Assembly (NCBI GenBank): GCA_947453335.1
Contig: CANGFP010000003.1
Span: 62,001 to 126,000 of the forward strand
DNA from: Opitutia bacterium
GTDB taxonomy: Bacteria; Verrucomicrobiota; Verrucomicrobiia; Opitutales; UBA953
Direction: 5' to 3'
Length of the DNA: 64,000 nucleotides
The translations under genes were made by a program, and so were the position numbers. This document shows, one piece after another, positions 35,398 to 44,283 of the stretch (the stretch's first letter is position 1; every line of letters begins with the position of its first letter). A model generated the notes under the pieces. It saw only the letters and a list, made by a program, of their open reading frames with translations. It had not been told where the DNA came from and made no database searches.

Positions 35398-37272
35398 ATG
35401 TCCGCACCCGCCCTCTCCAAGTCGCTGTTCAAGCTGGGGCTGGAATGTCCGCTGCGGGTCAAGCATGCGTTGGCCCGGCCGGCCTTGCCGCGGCGTTCGA
35501 GCGAGGACGAATACCTGCGCATGCTGGCCGAGGGAGGCTACATGTTCGAAAAGCTGGTCCGCGTCTACCATCCCGGCGAAGACCTCTACGTCCCGGGCGA
35601 AGACCCGGCCGCCGCGAGCGCCCGGACGATCGCCAAGGTGAAGGCCGGCGACGCGACGTTCCATGAAGCGACCTTCGCGCATGGGGGTCTCATGGCCCGC
35701 ACGGACATGGTACGCATCCAGGGCGACTACCTCGACATCATCGAGATCAAGTCCGCCTCCGCCGAAGCGCGCTCCGACGGCTCGACCGACGCTTCCATCC
35801 TCTACCAAGCCTCGTGGGAGCCCTATGTCATCGACTTGGCCTACCAGGTGCACGTCGCCGGACTCGCCCTCCAGGCCGCCGGCATCAGCAAGACCCTCCG
35901 CGCCTGGTTCTACGTCCCAAACATCGCCGGCGCCGCCGGCCCTGAGGAAGTCCGCGGGCTCTTCTCGCTCACGCCTGGAGCGCCTGGGTGCCGCCCGGAG
36001 GTCGCTTACCGGGGCAAGGCCAAGCCAGGCGACCCGACGACCCTGATCGCCATCTTGGAAGCCACGGAGGCCGTCTCCCGCTGCTACCCCCAGGAGGAAG
36101 CCATCTCCGAAGCCGCCGCCCGCCTCTCCGGCCACATCCAGAGCGGCGTCTGGCCGGCCCCTGAGCTCGGGCTGAAGTGCAAGGAATGCGAGTTCAACGT
36201 CCCCGGGCAGGTCTCGGGCTACGACGCCTGCTGGGGCAGCCAGGCCCGCGCCGAGCACCACCTCTTCACCCTCAGCCGCCTCGGCAACCTCGAGCGCGCC
36301 AAGCCCGGTCTGGTGCAGCGCTACATCGCCAGCTCCGCCCCGCGCGCCCCGCGCGTCACCGACCTCGAGGACGAGGACGTCGTCGGCAAAGGCGGCATCG
36401 CCGCCGCGTGGAAGCGCCAGATCCTCGCCGTCCGCACCGGCCAGACCTTCCGCTCGGAAGAACTCACCTACAGCCCGGGCGGCCTCATGCACTGCCTGCC
36501 CGAGAACTACCCGCTCTTCTTCCTGGACTACGAAGGCACCCGTTGCGCCCTGCCCTCCGCGCCCGGCGCGCGTCCCTATGGGCAGGTCGCGTTCCAATGG
36601 AGCTGCCACATCATCGACCGGCCCGGCGCGGCGTGGCGCCATGCCGAGTGGCTCGACACGGAATCCGAGAACCCCACCGTCGGCTTCCTCACCTCACTGC
36701 GCAAGGCCCTCGGCGAACAAGGCACCATCTACCACTGGGCCCCTTACGAAGTCAGCGTCACGCAGGAACTCGCCAACGAACTCCGCGGCGACGCCCAGCA
36801 TGCCGACCTCGTCGCCTGGGCGGACCGGACCTGGGGCAGCAAGGAAACCGGCAAGGCCGCGCGCCCGCTCGACCTCCTCACCATCTCGCGCGAGCACTTC
36901 TACGACCCCTGCATGAAAGGCAGCCACTCCATCAAGCAGGTCCTCCCCGCCGTCTGGAAGCACCCCGAGATCCGCCAGCTCTTCCCGCAGTACGCGAAGG
37001 ACCCCGCCGGCCAGCCCACCCAGAGCCCGTACGACGCGCTCCCCGCGCTCACCCTCCAGCAGCGCGACCAAAGCGCCCTGCCCCTGCAGGACGCCGAAGC
37101 CCTCGACATCGTCAAGAACGGCACCGGCGCCATGCGCGCCTACGAGCACATCCGTTACGGCCTCGGATCACAGGACCCCGGCCTCCGCGCGGACCTCCGT
37201 GGCCAGCTGCTCCGCTACTGCCAGCTCGACACCGCCGCCATGGTCATGATCTGGCGGTTCTGGCTCGGTTGA
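35398..37272 (+). CDS. DUF2779 protein, PD-(D/E)XK-like plus DEDD-like nuclease domains
   Basis: A 624-aa protein. The N-terminal half contains DIIEIKSA (about 117-124) preceded by ARTDMV, a PD-(D/E)XK nuclease core, and a cysteine cluster (CKECEF...CWG) that with upstream Cys at LECPLR could bind an Fe-S cluster as in Cas4-like nucleases. The C-terminal half is DUF2779, starting FFLDYEGTR, the first motif of a DnaQ-like exonuclease. ATG 35398 gives MSAPALSKSLFKLGLECP; a TTG two codons earlier is less likely. It stands alone between repeat blocks. A role in DNA processing or defence is plausible but undemonstrated. Confidence 0.82.
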   Translation: MSAPALSKSLFKLGLECPLRVKHALARPALPRRSSEDEYLRMLAEGGYMFEKLVRVYHPGEDLYVPGEDPAAASARTIAKVKAGDATFHEATFAHGGLMARTDMVRIQGDYLDIIEIKSASAEARSDGSTDASILYQASWEPYVIDLAYQVHVAGLALQAAGISKTLRAWFYVPNIAGAAGPEEVRGLFSLTPGAPGCRPEVAYRGKAKPGDPTTLIAILEATEAVSRCYPQEEAISEAAARLSGHIQSGVWPAPELGLKCKECEFNVPGQVSGYDACWGSQARAEHHLFTLSRLGNLERAKPGLVQRYIASSAPRAPRVTDLEDEDVVGKGGIAAAWKRQILAVRTGQTFRSEELTYSPGGLMHCLPENYPLFFLDYEGTRCALPSAPGARPYGQVAFQWSCHIIDRPGAAWRHAEWLDTESENPTVGFLTSLRKALGEQGTIYHWAPYEVSVTQELANELRGDAQHADLVAWADRTWGSKETGKAARPLDLLTISREHFYDPCMKGSHSIKQVLPAVWKHPEIRQLFPQYAKDPAGQPTQSPYDALPALTLQQRDQSALPLQDAEALDIVKNGTGAMRAYEHIRYGLGSQDPGLRADLRGQLLRYCQLDTAAMVMIWRFWLG

Positions 37273-37718
37273 GCAGAGCCGCTAGGGTTGCGGGTTGAGA
37301 TGAGGTAGGGACAGCACCACGTGCTGTCCTCAGGGGACACGTGGGCATGGGGACACGGGGACAAGGGGGATTTCTAAAAGAGGTCAGAGTACGGATGACG
37401 GATGGCAGAAAAAAAGATACCCACGTCCCGAATCATGCCCCCTTTCCCTTTCTGTAATCGGCCTCGGGTCGGGATACGGTGCGGAGCTGTATCCAGGTGT
37501 ATTCCCATCCCCCATCCCCAATCCCCTATGCCCGAACCCCATGTCCCCTTGTCACCTATTCAACTAGTCCCCTCATGAGCTTCGCTCATGCCGGGTAGGG
37601 TCGGGACGGCGTCACGACCTAACTGCCTCTCGCGAGCCACGCTCGCGGGTAAGGGCAAGGCTTCGCCATACCCTCCCCCCCTTTGACACCCCCCTTGCCC
37701 GAGGTGTAAACGGGCGGC
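37273..37718. repeat. intergenic repeat block
   Basis: Holds GGGTTGCGGGTTGAG, a hairpin ACAGCACCACGTGCTGTCC, GGGGACACGTGGGCATGGGG and its inverted partner near 37530-37550, an ATGACGGATGGC module, one 27-bp end sequence (37595-37621), and a CTCGCGAGCCACGCTCGCGG hairpin. No gene seen. Confidence 0.6.
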
Positions 37719-38270
37719 ATGGTGACGATTTACAGGCGTGGGCAGAGAATAGCGAGGTGCGAGCGGGCGGAGGTCTTGGCGGGGCTGAGGTCAGGTCGGT
37801 TTGAGCTGACGGACCACTACGAAAGCCCGGAGACCGACGGCTGGGTCAGCCTAGCCCATCTCGAATCACAGGCGTATGAGCGCCCGGTCCGCATGGTCTT
37901 TCTCTACACGCCGGGGGAGACCGTCGACACCGATCAGGGGCTGGTGCCTCTCGAGAGCCAACAGCGCAGCGAAGCCCTCCGCCGGTTTGAGCGACAAGCC
38001 CAGCAAGGGCCACTGCCAGAGCCGTGCGACGACCCAGGCCCCCACCCGCTGATCGGGCTAGCCGGCCTCATCGCCGCCCCGTTCGTGTTCCTCCGAAACG
38101 CACTCGACCTCGTCCTCCAGTTCGCCGGCACCCTCCTCAGCCAAGCCGCCCTCTATCTCATCCCGATCCTTCTCGTCGTCTTGGTCGTGATCGCATGCTT
38201 CTTCTTCCCGCCCATCGGCGGCATCCTCCTCGCCCTAGGGTTGTACCTGGGCAAGCGGAATAGGGACTGA
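37719..38270 (+). CDS. membrane protein with N-terminal GYF-like domain
   Basis: A 183-aa protein. Residues 1-60 (MVTIYRRGQRIARCERAEVL, SGRFELTDHYESPETDGWVSL) follow the bacterial GYF_2 pattern of a short query-response fold used as an adaptor. A linker with VFLYTPGE follows, then two hydrophobic segments (about 105-130 and 140-175). The GYF-like domain would be cytoplasmic. A decayed relative is at 33729-33923. Isolated on its strand, with no operon partner. Confidence 0.7.
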   Translation: MVTIYRRGQRIARCERAEVLAGLRSGRFELTDHYESPETDGWVSLAHLESQAYERPVRMVFLYTPGETVDTDQGLVPLESQQRSEALRRFERQAQQGPLPEPCDDPGPHPLIGLAGLIAAPFVFLRNALDLVLQFAGTLLSQAALYLIPILLVVLVVIACFFFPPIGGILLALGLYLGKRNRD

Positions 38271-38581
38271 CCATTTATTGCTCTAACATCAGCCTCCACG
38301 CTACTCAAAGGACGCCACGCCGTCGCGTCCCTACCGGCGCGCCCCTTGAGGACAGGCCACAATAACGAGGTCAGACCCCAGTTGCAGGCGTTTTGGCAGT
38401 CCTACGCTTTGCGGCAACCTGCTTACGCCGAACTGCGGAAGGACCTCATGGAATGGCGGCAACGAAGCTGAACGGCGGACGGGAAGGCAAGACGCAGGCA
38501 TGAGCACGCACCTAAAGTCTCCTTCAGCTGGGGCAAAACGCTTGTGCGTAAACTGCATAATCGTATAAGAAAAGCACCCCA
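38271..38581. other. intergenic region
   Basis: Starts with a GACGCCACGCCGTCGCGTCCCTACC module (38310-38334, an imperfect end sequence) and a GAGGTCAGACCCC remnant at 38369. The rest shows no gene and no clear promoter; a CTGCATAATCGTATAAG stretch shortly before the next ATG could be a -10. Confidence 0.45.
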
Positions 38582-41044
38582 ATGACTCCTGCGCCTTTGC
38601 CACAACACTCCTCCTACCCCGTCAACCTGTTCTCTGATTTCGGCGTCAGATGCAACACGCTGAGCGACCTCACCCAGTGGAAGAAGCGAGCCCACGCTGG
38701 ATCGGGCGAGGCTGCTTGTCACCTAGGGATGGCGTATGTGGATGGAAATGGGACTCTCGTAGACCTTGCTGAAGCCAAAATATGGCTGCGCCTCGGCGCA
38801 AACAAAGGCCACCGGTTCTGCATCTTCAAACTGTCCGAAATCGAGATTGAGGAATGTATCCACGCCACCAAATCAATTAGTCCTGTCGTTCACGCCCAGG
38901 TGAACCAGCTTTGCGAAATGGCAAGGCTCGGCATTGGCGAGGCCTGCGTCTCCCTGTATTTCCTGCTCCAGGAGCACGGCGTAACGCTGCGAAACCAAGG
39001 CTGGAACAACCCCCAAGCCACAGAGGTAGCGCGTCAGTTCATGCACGCCCTCGACCTCGCCTACAAGTACCGCGAGACTGACTCCTATCAGCCCTTGCTC
39101 ACGGCCCTGCTCGACCTTGGAAAACTCGGCTCCGGCCCAGCTTATCATGCAGCCGGTGAGCTGTGCCGCAGTCATAACCAAGAACAACTAGCCTTATCCT
39201 GCTATGAAAAGGGCGCGAAGGAATGCCGCGAGAAGGCCTGCGTTAAGGCTTTCCTGGAGAAAAGCGAAGGACGCCAACGCGACGAAATGATCACATGGTC
39301 TGTCGTCAACTGCCCGACTCCTACGACCTTCATGCTCGCAGCCAATCACGCGATCTCCGTGAACTTCGAAAGAGGCATACAAGTAATCTGCCAAGCGCTG
39401 GATCAGTGCCTAACCAACGACGAGGCTGAGGAAGCAGTCAAACTCACGCGAGGCATGATAGACAGTAAGTTCTTGGAAAACGACGTCTCCAGCGGCTTCC
39501 TGACTACATTCCTGCTAAAACTACGCGACCATGGCATCGACAATCTTGACCATCACTTGAGCAGTGCACTGATTCAGGCAGGACACCGTCAGCTCATAGC
39601 GAGTTTCTATGAACAAGGCCAACGCCACAGCCATAATGGAGCGGGTCCTGATGGCCTGAATACGACTTGGTACCCCTACCCTGAGGGGTCGCGACACGTC
39701 GGTGGATTCGAGAAGCTTTCGCTACCCCAAGGCCGTCTCTCCGAACTAGAGTTCCAGCAAATCGAAGAACACGGCAGACTTATGCTCGGTTGCGCCCAAG
39801 GTAACGCCATTGCGCTGAAGACGGCGATGAAGTCATGCATGGACCAAACGATCTGTAATCCCCGCATCAAGCAAAAGGGCATGCAGATGCCCCCACGCAT
39901 ACTCCTCACAAGCTATCTTTACGGGAGAGCAGCGGAAATCGCCGCCAAAGAACAGATTCCCCAGCTAGCCATGGCCCGCCAGCATCCGATGTTAGCTGCC
40001 ATCCGAGACAAGGTGGAGGAACACCTCAAGAACGAAGCATTCCGCTGGCAGCAAGACGGTTCCCAACGAGCTTTCGTCAACTTCCTAGGTCGGGCCGGAA
40101 GATGCAGCCAACGAATCATCAAAGATTTCGAAAAGGGAGTTGAAATCCGCAGCGGGCACTTCCAGCCATGGCGCCCACTCGTTCAATCCGAAGCCGCCCA
40201 CGACCCAGTAGGGCTAGCCATCAGAGCCGAATTGCAATCAACCTGCCCGATTACAAAGGACTGGATGATTCCGGCCGAAGACGGCTACAACTACCTTGGC
40301 ACGAAGGAGTGCGCGTTGCTCACGGACCTTGCCCGCAATGGCGAATACGCCCGAGCCACGCAGATATACGCCTGTGAGATGACCATGATCGATACGGCCA
40401 GATTCCGGGAAGGCATAACCTACTCGTTTGGGAGAATTGCTGAAAGCGCTAAACTAAGTATCATCGCGCGAGAGATGTATTTCCGCGGTGACTATGCCGT
40501 AGCAGAAAAAATCATCGATTACCTTATTTTCACGGAGGACCTACCGCAGGGTCGTCTTCATCACATTTCTGGCTGGATTAAATACAAACTAGGTAAGCTA
40601 TCCGAAGCCGTCACCATGCTCCAAGACTGCCCACAAGCCGCACAATGTGAAGGACTCCACGCAACCAATACGGATGCGGACGTCATGGAGTACCGGTTGC
40701 TTTTAGCCGAACTACTGATGCGCGATGAACGCCTCCGCGAGGCAAACGGAGTGATCTCGCGCCTGAAGGCGGACTGCGAGGCAAGAGGCATCCAGGACTT
40801 CCGACTCTTTAGGGTACAGGAAACCATCGAGAACCTACACCTGCAGACATCCAGCGATCCTATGACTTTAATGTTTGAATCACCCCTTACTTCTGACCGC
40901 ACAACAACTGTCAGCAGAGTGGCCCATGACCACGACTTGCCTGAGGCAAAGCATATTTTAATGACTCCCTTCGGACTGCGAGGCATGCCATGCAATATGG
41001 ACCGGTACCGCTGCCTGTTCCCTGAAATCGGTCAAGCACCATGA
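38582..41044 (+). CDS. large Sel1-like repeat protein
   Basis: An 820-aa helical repeat protein. Sel1-type units are clear near the N-terminus (AHAGSGEAACHLGMAY, DLAEAKIWLRLGANKGH), and others are more degenerate (GSGPAYHAAGELCRSHNQEQ, YGRAAEIAAKEQIPQ, GDYAVAEKIIDYLI, AVTMLQDCPQAAQ). No signal peptide or membrane helix. Sel1 proteins act as scaffolds. The last codons overlap the start of the aspartic-protease gene (ATGA), so the two are translationally coupled and the repeat protein may present substrates to, or regulate, the protease. Confidence 0.8.
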   Translation: MTPAPLPQHSSYPVNLFSDFGVRCNTLSDLTQWKKRAHAGSGEAACHLGMAYVDGNGTLVDLAEAKIWLRLGANKGHRFCIFKLSEIEIEECIHATKSISPVVHAQVNQLCEMARLGIGEACVSLYFLLQEHGVTLRNQGWNNPQATEVARQFMHALDLAYKYRETDSYQPLLTALLDLGKLGSGPAYHAAGELCRSHNQEQLALSCYEKGAKECREKACVKAFLEKSEGRQRDEMITWSVVNCPTPTTFMLAANHAISVNFERGIQVICQALDQCLTNDEAEEAVKLTRGMIDSKFLENDVSSGFLTTFLLKLRDHGIDNLDHHLSSALIQAGHRQLIASFYEQGQRHSHNGAGPDGLNTTWYPYPEGSRHVGGFEKLSLPQGRLSELEFQQIEEHGRLMLGCAQGNAIALKTAMKSCMDQTICNPRIKQKGMQMPPRILLTSYLYGRAAEIAAKEQIPQLAMARQHPMLAAIRDKVEEHLKNEAFRWQQDGSQRAFVNFLGRAGRCSQRIIKDFEKGVEIRSGHFQPWRPLVQSEAAHDPVGLAIRAELQSTCPITKDWMIPAEDGYNYLGTKECALLTDLARNGEYARATQIYACEMTMIDTARFREGITYSFGRIAESAKLSIIAREMYFRGDYAVAEKIIDYLIFTEDLPQGRLHHISGWIKYKLGKLSEAVTMLQDCPQAAQCEGLHATNTDADVMEYRLLLAELLMRDERLREANGVISRLKADCEARGIQDFRLFRVQETIENLHLQTSSDPMTLMFESPLTSDRTTTVSRVAHDHDLPEAKHILMTPFGLRGMPCNMDRYRCLFPEIGQAP

Positions 41045-41721
41045 ATCTCCCCCTAGTCTTCAAGCGACAGCACCTCTTCATCAAGACAGCAGCAGGGCTT
41101 TGGGTCTTTGATACGGGTAGCCCATCCACCATTGGGGAGACTGGCTTCAACCCGCTGAACGGCAATGCAATCAAGGCAAGGAGCATGTCGGACATATCTC
41201 AGTTCTTAGGTGTTAAAGTGGTCGGCCTGATTGGCACGGACACCCTGAACGCCTACGACCACGTGATCGACCTACGGTCCAAACACATGTCCCTGGAATA
41301 CTCGGAGGACGAACTCACCTGCGAAGGTCGAGCGCAGTCGCTGAACCTTATCAGCCTGGAAACCGCTGTTATGCCAAGCATCCCTGCCCTCCGTGCTTCC
41401 ATCGGAGATCAGGAGGCCACCTACATCTTCGATACTGGCGCCCAGTTGTCCTATCGTATTGGTCAGAAACCAGATGGACATGTTCCGTGCACCCCGGCTG
41501 ACGACTTCTGGCTCCCCATCGGCGAATTCAACACGGAGACCTACCACGCCCAAGTTGCACTTAGCGGGTTCAGCCCTTCGGCTAGGTTCGGAGTGCCTCC
41601 GCCCAAGCTTGCGCAAACACTCAACGACCGCGCCGTCTCGGGAATCATCGGAAGCGAGCTGATGATTGGTCGACTCACCGGCTACTTCCCACGCCGCCGA
41701 ATACTGATCCTACAGCCCTAG
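41041..41721 (+). CDS. small two-lobed retropepsin-like aspartic protease
   Basis: A 226-aa protein with two aspartic-protease half-sites. The first has WVFDTGSPS (Asp24), then GLIGTD (62-67) and YDHVIDLR; the second has YIFDTGAQLS (Asp131), then GIIGSE (201-206) and a closing strand RRRILIL. Each half thus has the DTG loop and the hydrophobic-hydrophobic-Gly strand of a complete lobe. Retroviral and most bacterial retropepsins have one DTG and dimerise; pepsins have two but are about 330 residues. This is a tandem fusion of two minimal lobes. Coupled to the Sel1 gene. No signal peptide. Confidence 0.78.
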   Translation: MNLPLVFKRQHLFIKTAAGLWVFDTGSPSTIGETGFNPLNGNAIKARSMSDISQFLGVKVVGLIGTDTLNAYDHVIDLRSKHMSLEYSEDELTCEGRAQSLNLISLETAVMPSIPALRASIGDQEATYIFDTGAQLSYRIGQKPDGHVPCTPADDFWLPIGEFNTETYHAQVALSGFSPSARFGVPPPKLAQTLNDRAVSGIIGSELMIGRLTGYFPRRRILILQP

Positions 41722-41746
41722 AATAACTGACCATACTCTGACTCCC

Positions 41747-41899
41747 ATGGCCGCCAAGAAAGCCACACAGAAGCCCAAGTTCGCGCTATGGCCTCACAAG
41801 CCCCGGAAGCCAAAACCCAAGCCTCGCCGTTCCGATGACGAAATTCTTGCCGCCGCCCGCAAGCCGCGTGATGGGTCAGGCTACAACATTGGTGCCTGA
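41747..41899 (+). CDS. possible small basic protein ending in REP hairpin
   Basis: A 50-codon frame from ATG 41747: MAAKKATQKPKFALWPHKPR then many Lys/Pro and RRSDDEILAAARK. The last nine codons lie inside the left hairpin of the transposase element, so the original C-terminus may have been lost. Basic, proline-rich, no membrane segment. Either a small nucleic-acid-binding protein or the 5' remnant of a gene interrupted by the element. Confidence 0.35.
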   Translation: MAAKKATQKPKFALWPHKPRKPKPKPRRSDDEILAAARKPRDGSGYNIGA

Positions 41900-41932
41900 C
41901 CCCGTTATCATGGCCTGACCCCGTTATCATGG
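41873..41932. repeat. left REP-type hairpin and tandem unit of the transposase element
   Basis: GGGTCAGGC (41873-41881) and GCCTGACCC (41894-41902) flank the loop TACAACATTGGT, the reverse complement of the loop at 42941-42952. A 19-bp unit CCTGACCCCGTTATCATGG is then repeated in tandem (41895-41913, 41914-41932) and overlaps the transposase stop codon. Confidence 0.8.
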
Positions 41933-42838
41933 CCTGGCACCGGAACGGAGTGATCGGGTAAAGTGCCCTACGCTGCCGGCATTAAGTCGTCGCACAATCC
42001 AGGGCATTGAAACCGTAGTGAGACGGAGCATCTGCTTGGCTAGCTCCATCTTCCAGAGCACGATGCCGTGCTCGCGGTCTACCTGCTGCTGGGTCCGCCC
42101 TGCCTCCTGCAGAAGCCTCACATACGTCCCCTCGATATGCCGCTCTTCCAGTGCAGCCACTTCAGCGACCTTCAATCCCGATTGAGCTGCGCGCCCACCC
42201 GGCAGTTTATCCAAAACCTTAAACTCCATCATTTCCTCGTGAGTCCAATCCGCCTCGAAGATTTCTGCTGTCGGGTCTTCCAGGCTCACTTGCTTAAGGT
42301 GCAGGTTGTAGTTCGCCCACCCTTCCGGCGTATCTGGATACCCGATGAACCGCTCCAAAGCCTCTCCTGGCCTGAGCTCACCGCGACGGGCAGGCTCACA
42401 AAGCGCCCAAACTCCGTTCATCTCCGATAAAGCCAAGTCGTCCACTTTGCATAGACCTTTGCGCACATGGTTGAGATTGATGTAATCGAATAGTCGAGCT
42501 GCTGACATACCTGCCGGCATCCGCTTGGCATTGTACCTCCCCTGAAAGACATGCCCACGTTCATCGCGGATTCCGTTGAAACGCAGGCAAAACCCGGAAA
42601 GCAGCAGGTGCATACCTCGGGCGAGGTTCGCCCGAGGAGTCCGCAACATCAGGTGAAAGTGATTGGGCATCAGTGCATAGGTGTAGAGATGCCATCCGGC
42701 CCGCAGGGTCACCTCATGCATGGAGGTCAGAAACGATTCGCACGCCCCTGCATCATCAAAAACATCCGTGCGGTAGTTCCCCCGAGAATAGACGTGGAAG
42801 ATTGCGTCGGGACTCTCCTCCCTTGGTTTACGAGCCAT
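41927..42838 (-). CDS. REP-associated tyrosine transposase (Y1/RAYT family)
   Basis: A 303-aa HUH-type transposase. Landmarks: AIFHVYSRGNYRTDVFDD near the start, YALMPNHFHLMLRTP with the HUH histidines (about 57-71), then HVFQGRYNAKRM with the likely catalytic tyrosine and YINLNHVRKGL. These enzymes cut single-stranded REP hairpins at their foot and can spread them. A C-terminal helical region (about 180-303) extends beyond the core. It is bounded by inverted hairpins with the same loop sequence at 41873 and 42917. Confidence 0.93.
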   Translation of the reverse strand: MARKPREESPDAIFHVYSRGNYRTDVFDDAGACESFLTSMHEVTLRAGWHLYTYALMPNHFHLMLRTPRANLARGMHLLLSGFCLRFNGIRDERGHVFQGRYNAKRMPAGMSAARLFDYINLNHVRKGLCKVDDLALSEMNGVWALCEPARRGELRPGEALERFIGYPDTPEGWANYNLHLKQVSLEDPTAEIFEADWTHEEMMEFKVLDKLPGGRAAQSGLKVAEVAALEERHIEGTYVRLLQEAGRTQQQVDREHGIVLWKMELAKQMLRLTTVSMPWIVRRLNAGSVGHFTRSLRSGARP

Positions 42839-42916
42839 GCCTAAATCATCGCCAAGACCGCCAAGCCAACAACACCTCCCCGCCCCTGAGAGAACTCCCT
42901 CTCAACCAACTGGGGC

Positions 42917-42976
42917 CACCCACGCATGATGGGGTCAGGCACCAATGTTGTAGCCTGACCCCATCATGCGTGGGTG
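42917..42976. repeat. right REP-type hairpin, perfect 24-bp stem
   Basis: Stem arms 42917-42940 and 42953-42976 are perfectly complementary (inner part GATGGGGTCAGGC), loop ACCAATGTTGTA (42941-42952). It lies 10 bp beyond the sigma factor stop, so it could also act as its transcription terminator or 3' stabiliser. Confidence 0.85.
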
Positions 42977-42985
42977 ACCCCGTTG

Positions 42986-44248
42986 CTAGGCTCCGTCGTT
43001 CGAGTCCTTGGCGAAGTCGTCGAAACCTGGGCCGGACGGGCCAGCTTCGCCTTCGGACATCTCCTGGAGCTGGCGGCTGCGCGTGGGATGGCGGAGCTTA
43101 CGCAGGGCCTTCTCCTCGATTTGGCGGATGCGCTCACGGGTGACTTGGAAATGGGCGCCGACTTCCTCGAGGGTGCGTTGGACGCCATCCAGGAGACCGT
43201 AACGGAGGGTGAGCACTTCCCGTTCGCGCTCCGACAGGGAACTAAGCACTTCAGCGACCTTCTCGCGCACCGCGGCCATCTCGTTCGCGTCCGGGGCTTC
43301 ATCCAGACGGGCGCCTTCCAGCAGCTGTCCCAAGACCGCGAAGTCGTCCGGCGCCTCTGAGGTCGGCACCCCACCCTGCTCCCGGAACGACGTCAGGTCG
43401 GCCTGCTCATGGGCTGACTTCTTGACCTGTTCGACGCGGTCGAGCGGCAGGTTGGTCTTCTGCGCGATCTCTTCAAGGGTCGGCTCGCGGTCGAGCTGGT
43501 CGAGGAGTTCCTGGCGCGCCTTGGCCACCCGGTTCACGATTTCGTACATATGGACAGGGATGCGAATCGTCCCGACCTGGTCGGGAATGGCACGCTGGAT
43601 GGACTGCCGAATCCACCAGGTAGCGTAGGTCGAGAACTTGAAACCTCGGCGATGATCGAAGCGTTCGATTGCCTTCATGAGGCCCATGTTGCCCTCTTGG
43701 ACAAGGTCCGAGATGATCAGGCCACGGTCCTGGTACTTGCGCGCGATCGAGACGACCAGGCGGAGGTTACGCTCGGCCAGCTCGTTCTGGATGCGCACGA
43801 ACTCGGCCTCCGGCCCGGACTGCTTCGCGGCTTCCAGCCGCTGGAACAGCTCGACCTCTTGTTCCTTCGTGAGGATGGGCTTCTTGCCCACCTGCTTCCG
43901 GTAGACCTCGAAGGGATCGAAAAGCTTGTCCTTGATGTATTCGACGCGTGGCCCGACCACCCCATCATCCTCCTCGCGCTGCTTGCGGTAGGCCTCGACC
44001 TCATCGTCGTCGAGCAGCCTGATCTCCAGCACATCGAGGATGTTCATCAGGTTCTCAATCAGCTCCGGGTCGGTGGCGCTTTCGGGGATAGCCGCGTTGA
44101 CCTGCTGGACCGTGATGAAGCCGTGCAGCTTCGAAAGCCCGAGCAGGCGCCGGACCGGCTCGTTGAAGTCACGACCGCCCTGCGGGGCGGACAAGGCTTG
44201 GGTCAAGGTGGCGAGCACCTGCGGATCGATATCGTCGGGGTAGTCCAT
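42986..44248 (-). CDS. rpoD: RNA polymerase sigma-70 factor, primary type
   Basis: A 420-aa sigma factor with regions 1.2 to 4. Region 1.2 is [21 protein letters not shown]; region 2 has [39 protein letters not shown] and [14 protein letters not shown]; region 3 [11 protein letters not shown]; region 4.2 [20 protein letters not shown] short N-terminal domain (1-80) replaces long region 1.1. ATG 44248 gives [10 protein letters not shown]; upstream in-frame sequence is the heptamer repeat and is rejected. It is probably the housekeeping sigma, though a second copy elsewhere cannot be excluded. Upstream gene ends 36 bp before the start. Confidence 0.9.
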   Translation of the reverse strand: MDYPDDIDPQVLATLTQALSAPQGGRDFNEPVRRLLGLSKLHGFITVQQVNAAIPESATDPELIENLMNILDVLEIRLLDDDEVEAYRKQREEDDGVVGPRVEYIKDKLFDPFEVYRKQVGKKPILTKEQEVELFQRLEAAKQSGPEAEFVRIQNELAERNLRLVVSIARKYQDRGLIISDLVQEGNMGLMKAIERFDHRRGFKFSTYATWWIRQSIQRAIPDQVGTIRIPVHMYEIVNRVAKARQELLDQLDREPTLEEIAQKTNLPLDRVEQVKKSAHEQADLTSFREQGGVPTSEAPDDFAVLGQLLEGARLDEAPDANEMAAVREKVAEVLSSLSEREREVLTLRYGLLDGVQRTLEEVGAHFQVTRERIRQIEEKALRKLRHPTRSRQLQEMSEGEAGPSGPGFDDFAKDSNDGA

Positions 44249-44253
44249 GAGAA

Positions 44254-44281
44254 GGGGTTGGGGGTTGGGGGTTGGGGGTTG
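44254..44281. repeat. four perfect GGGGTTG heptamers next to the sigma factor start
   Basis: Plus strand (GGGGTTG)x4 fills the gap between the stop of the 44284 gene and the ATG at 44248. The mRNA therefore carries CAACCCC repeats 5 nt before the AUG and no Shine-Dalgarno. The G strand satisfies a G-quadruplex pattern. Confidence 0.85.
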
Positions 44282-44283
44282 GG

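Noticed and set aside
37273..37718. IS element between the DUF2779 and GYF-like genes
   Set aside because: Only one 27-bp end and short hairpins are seen; no transposase frame and no paired termini.
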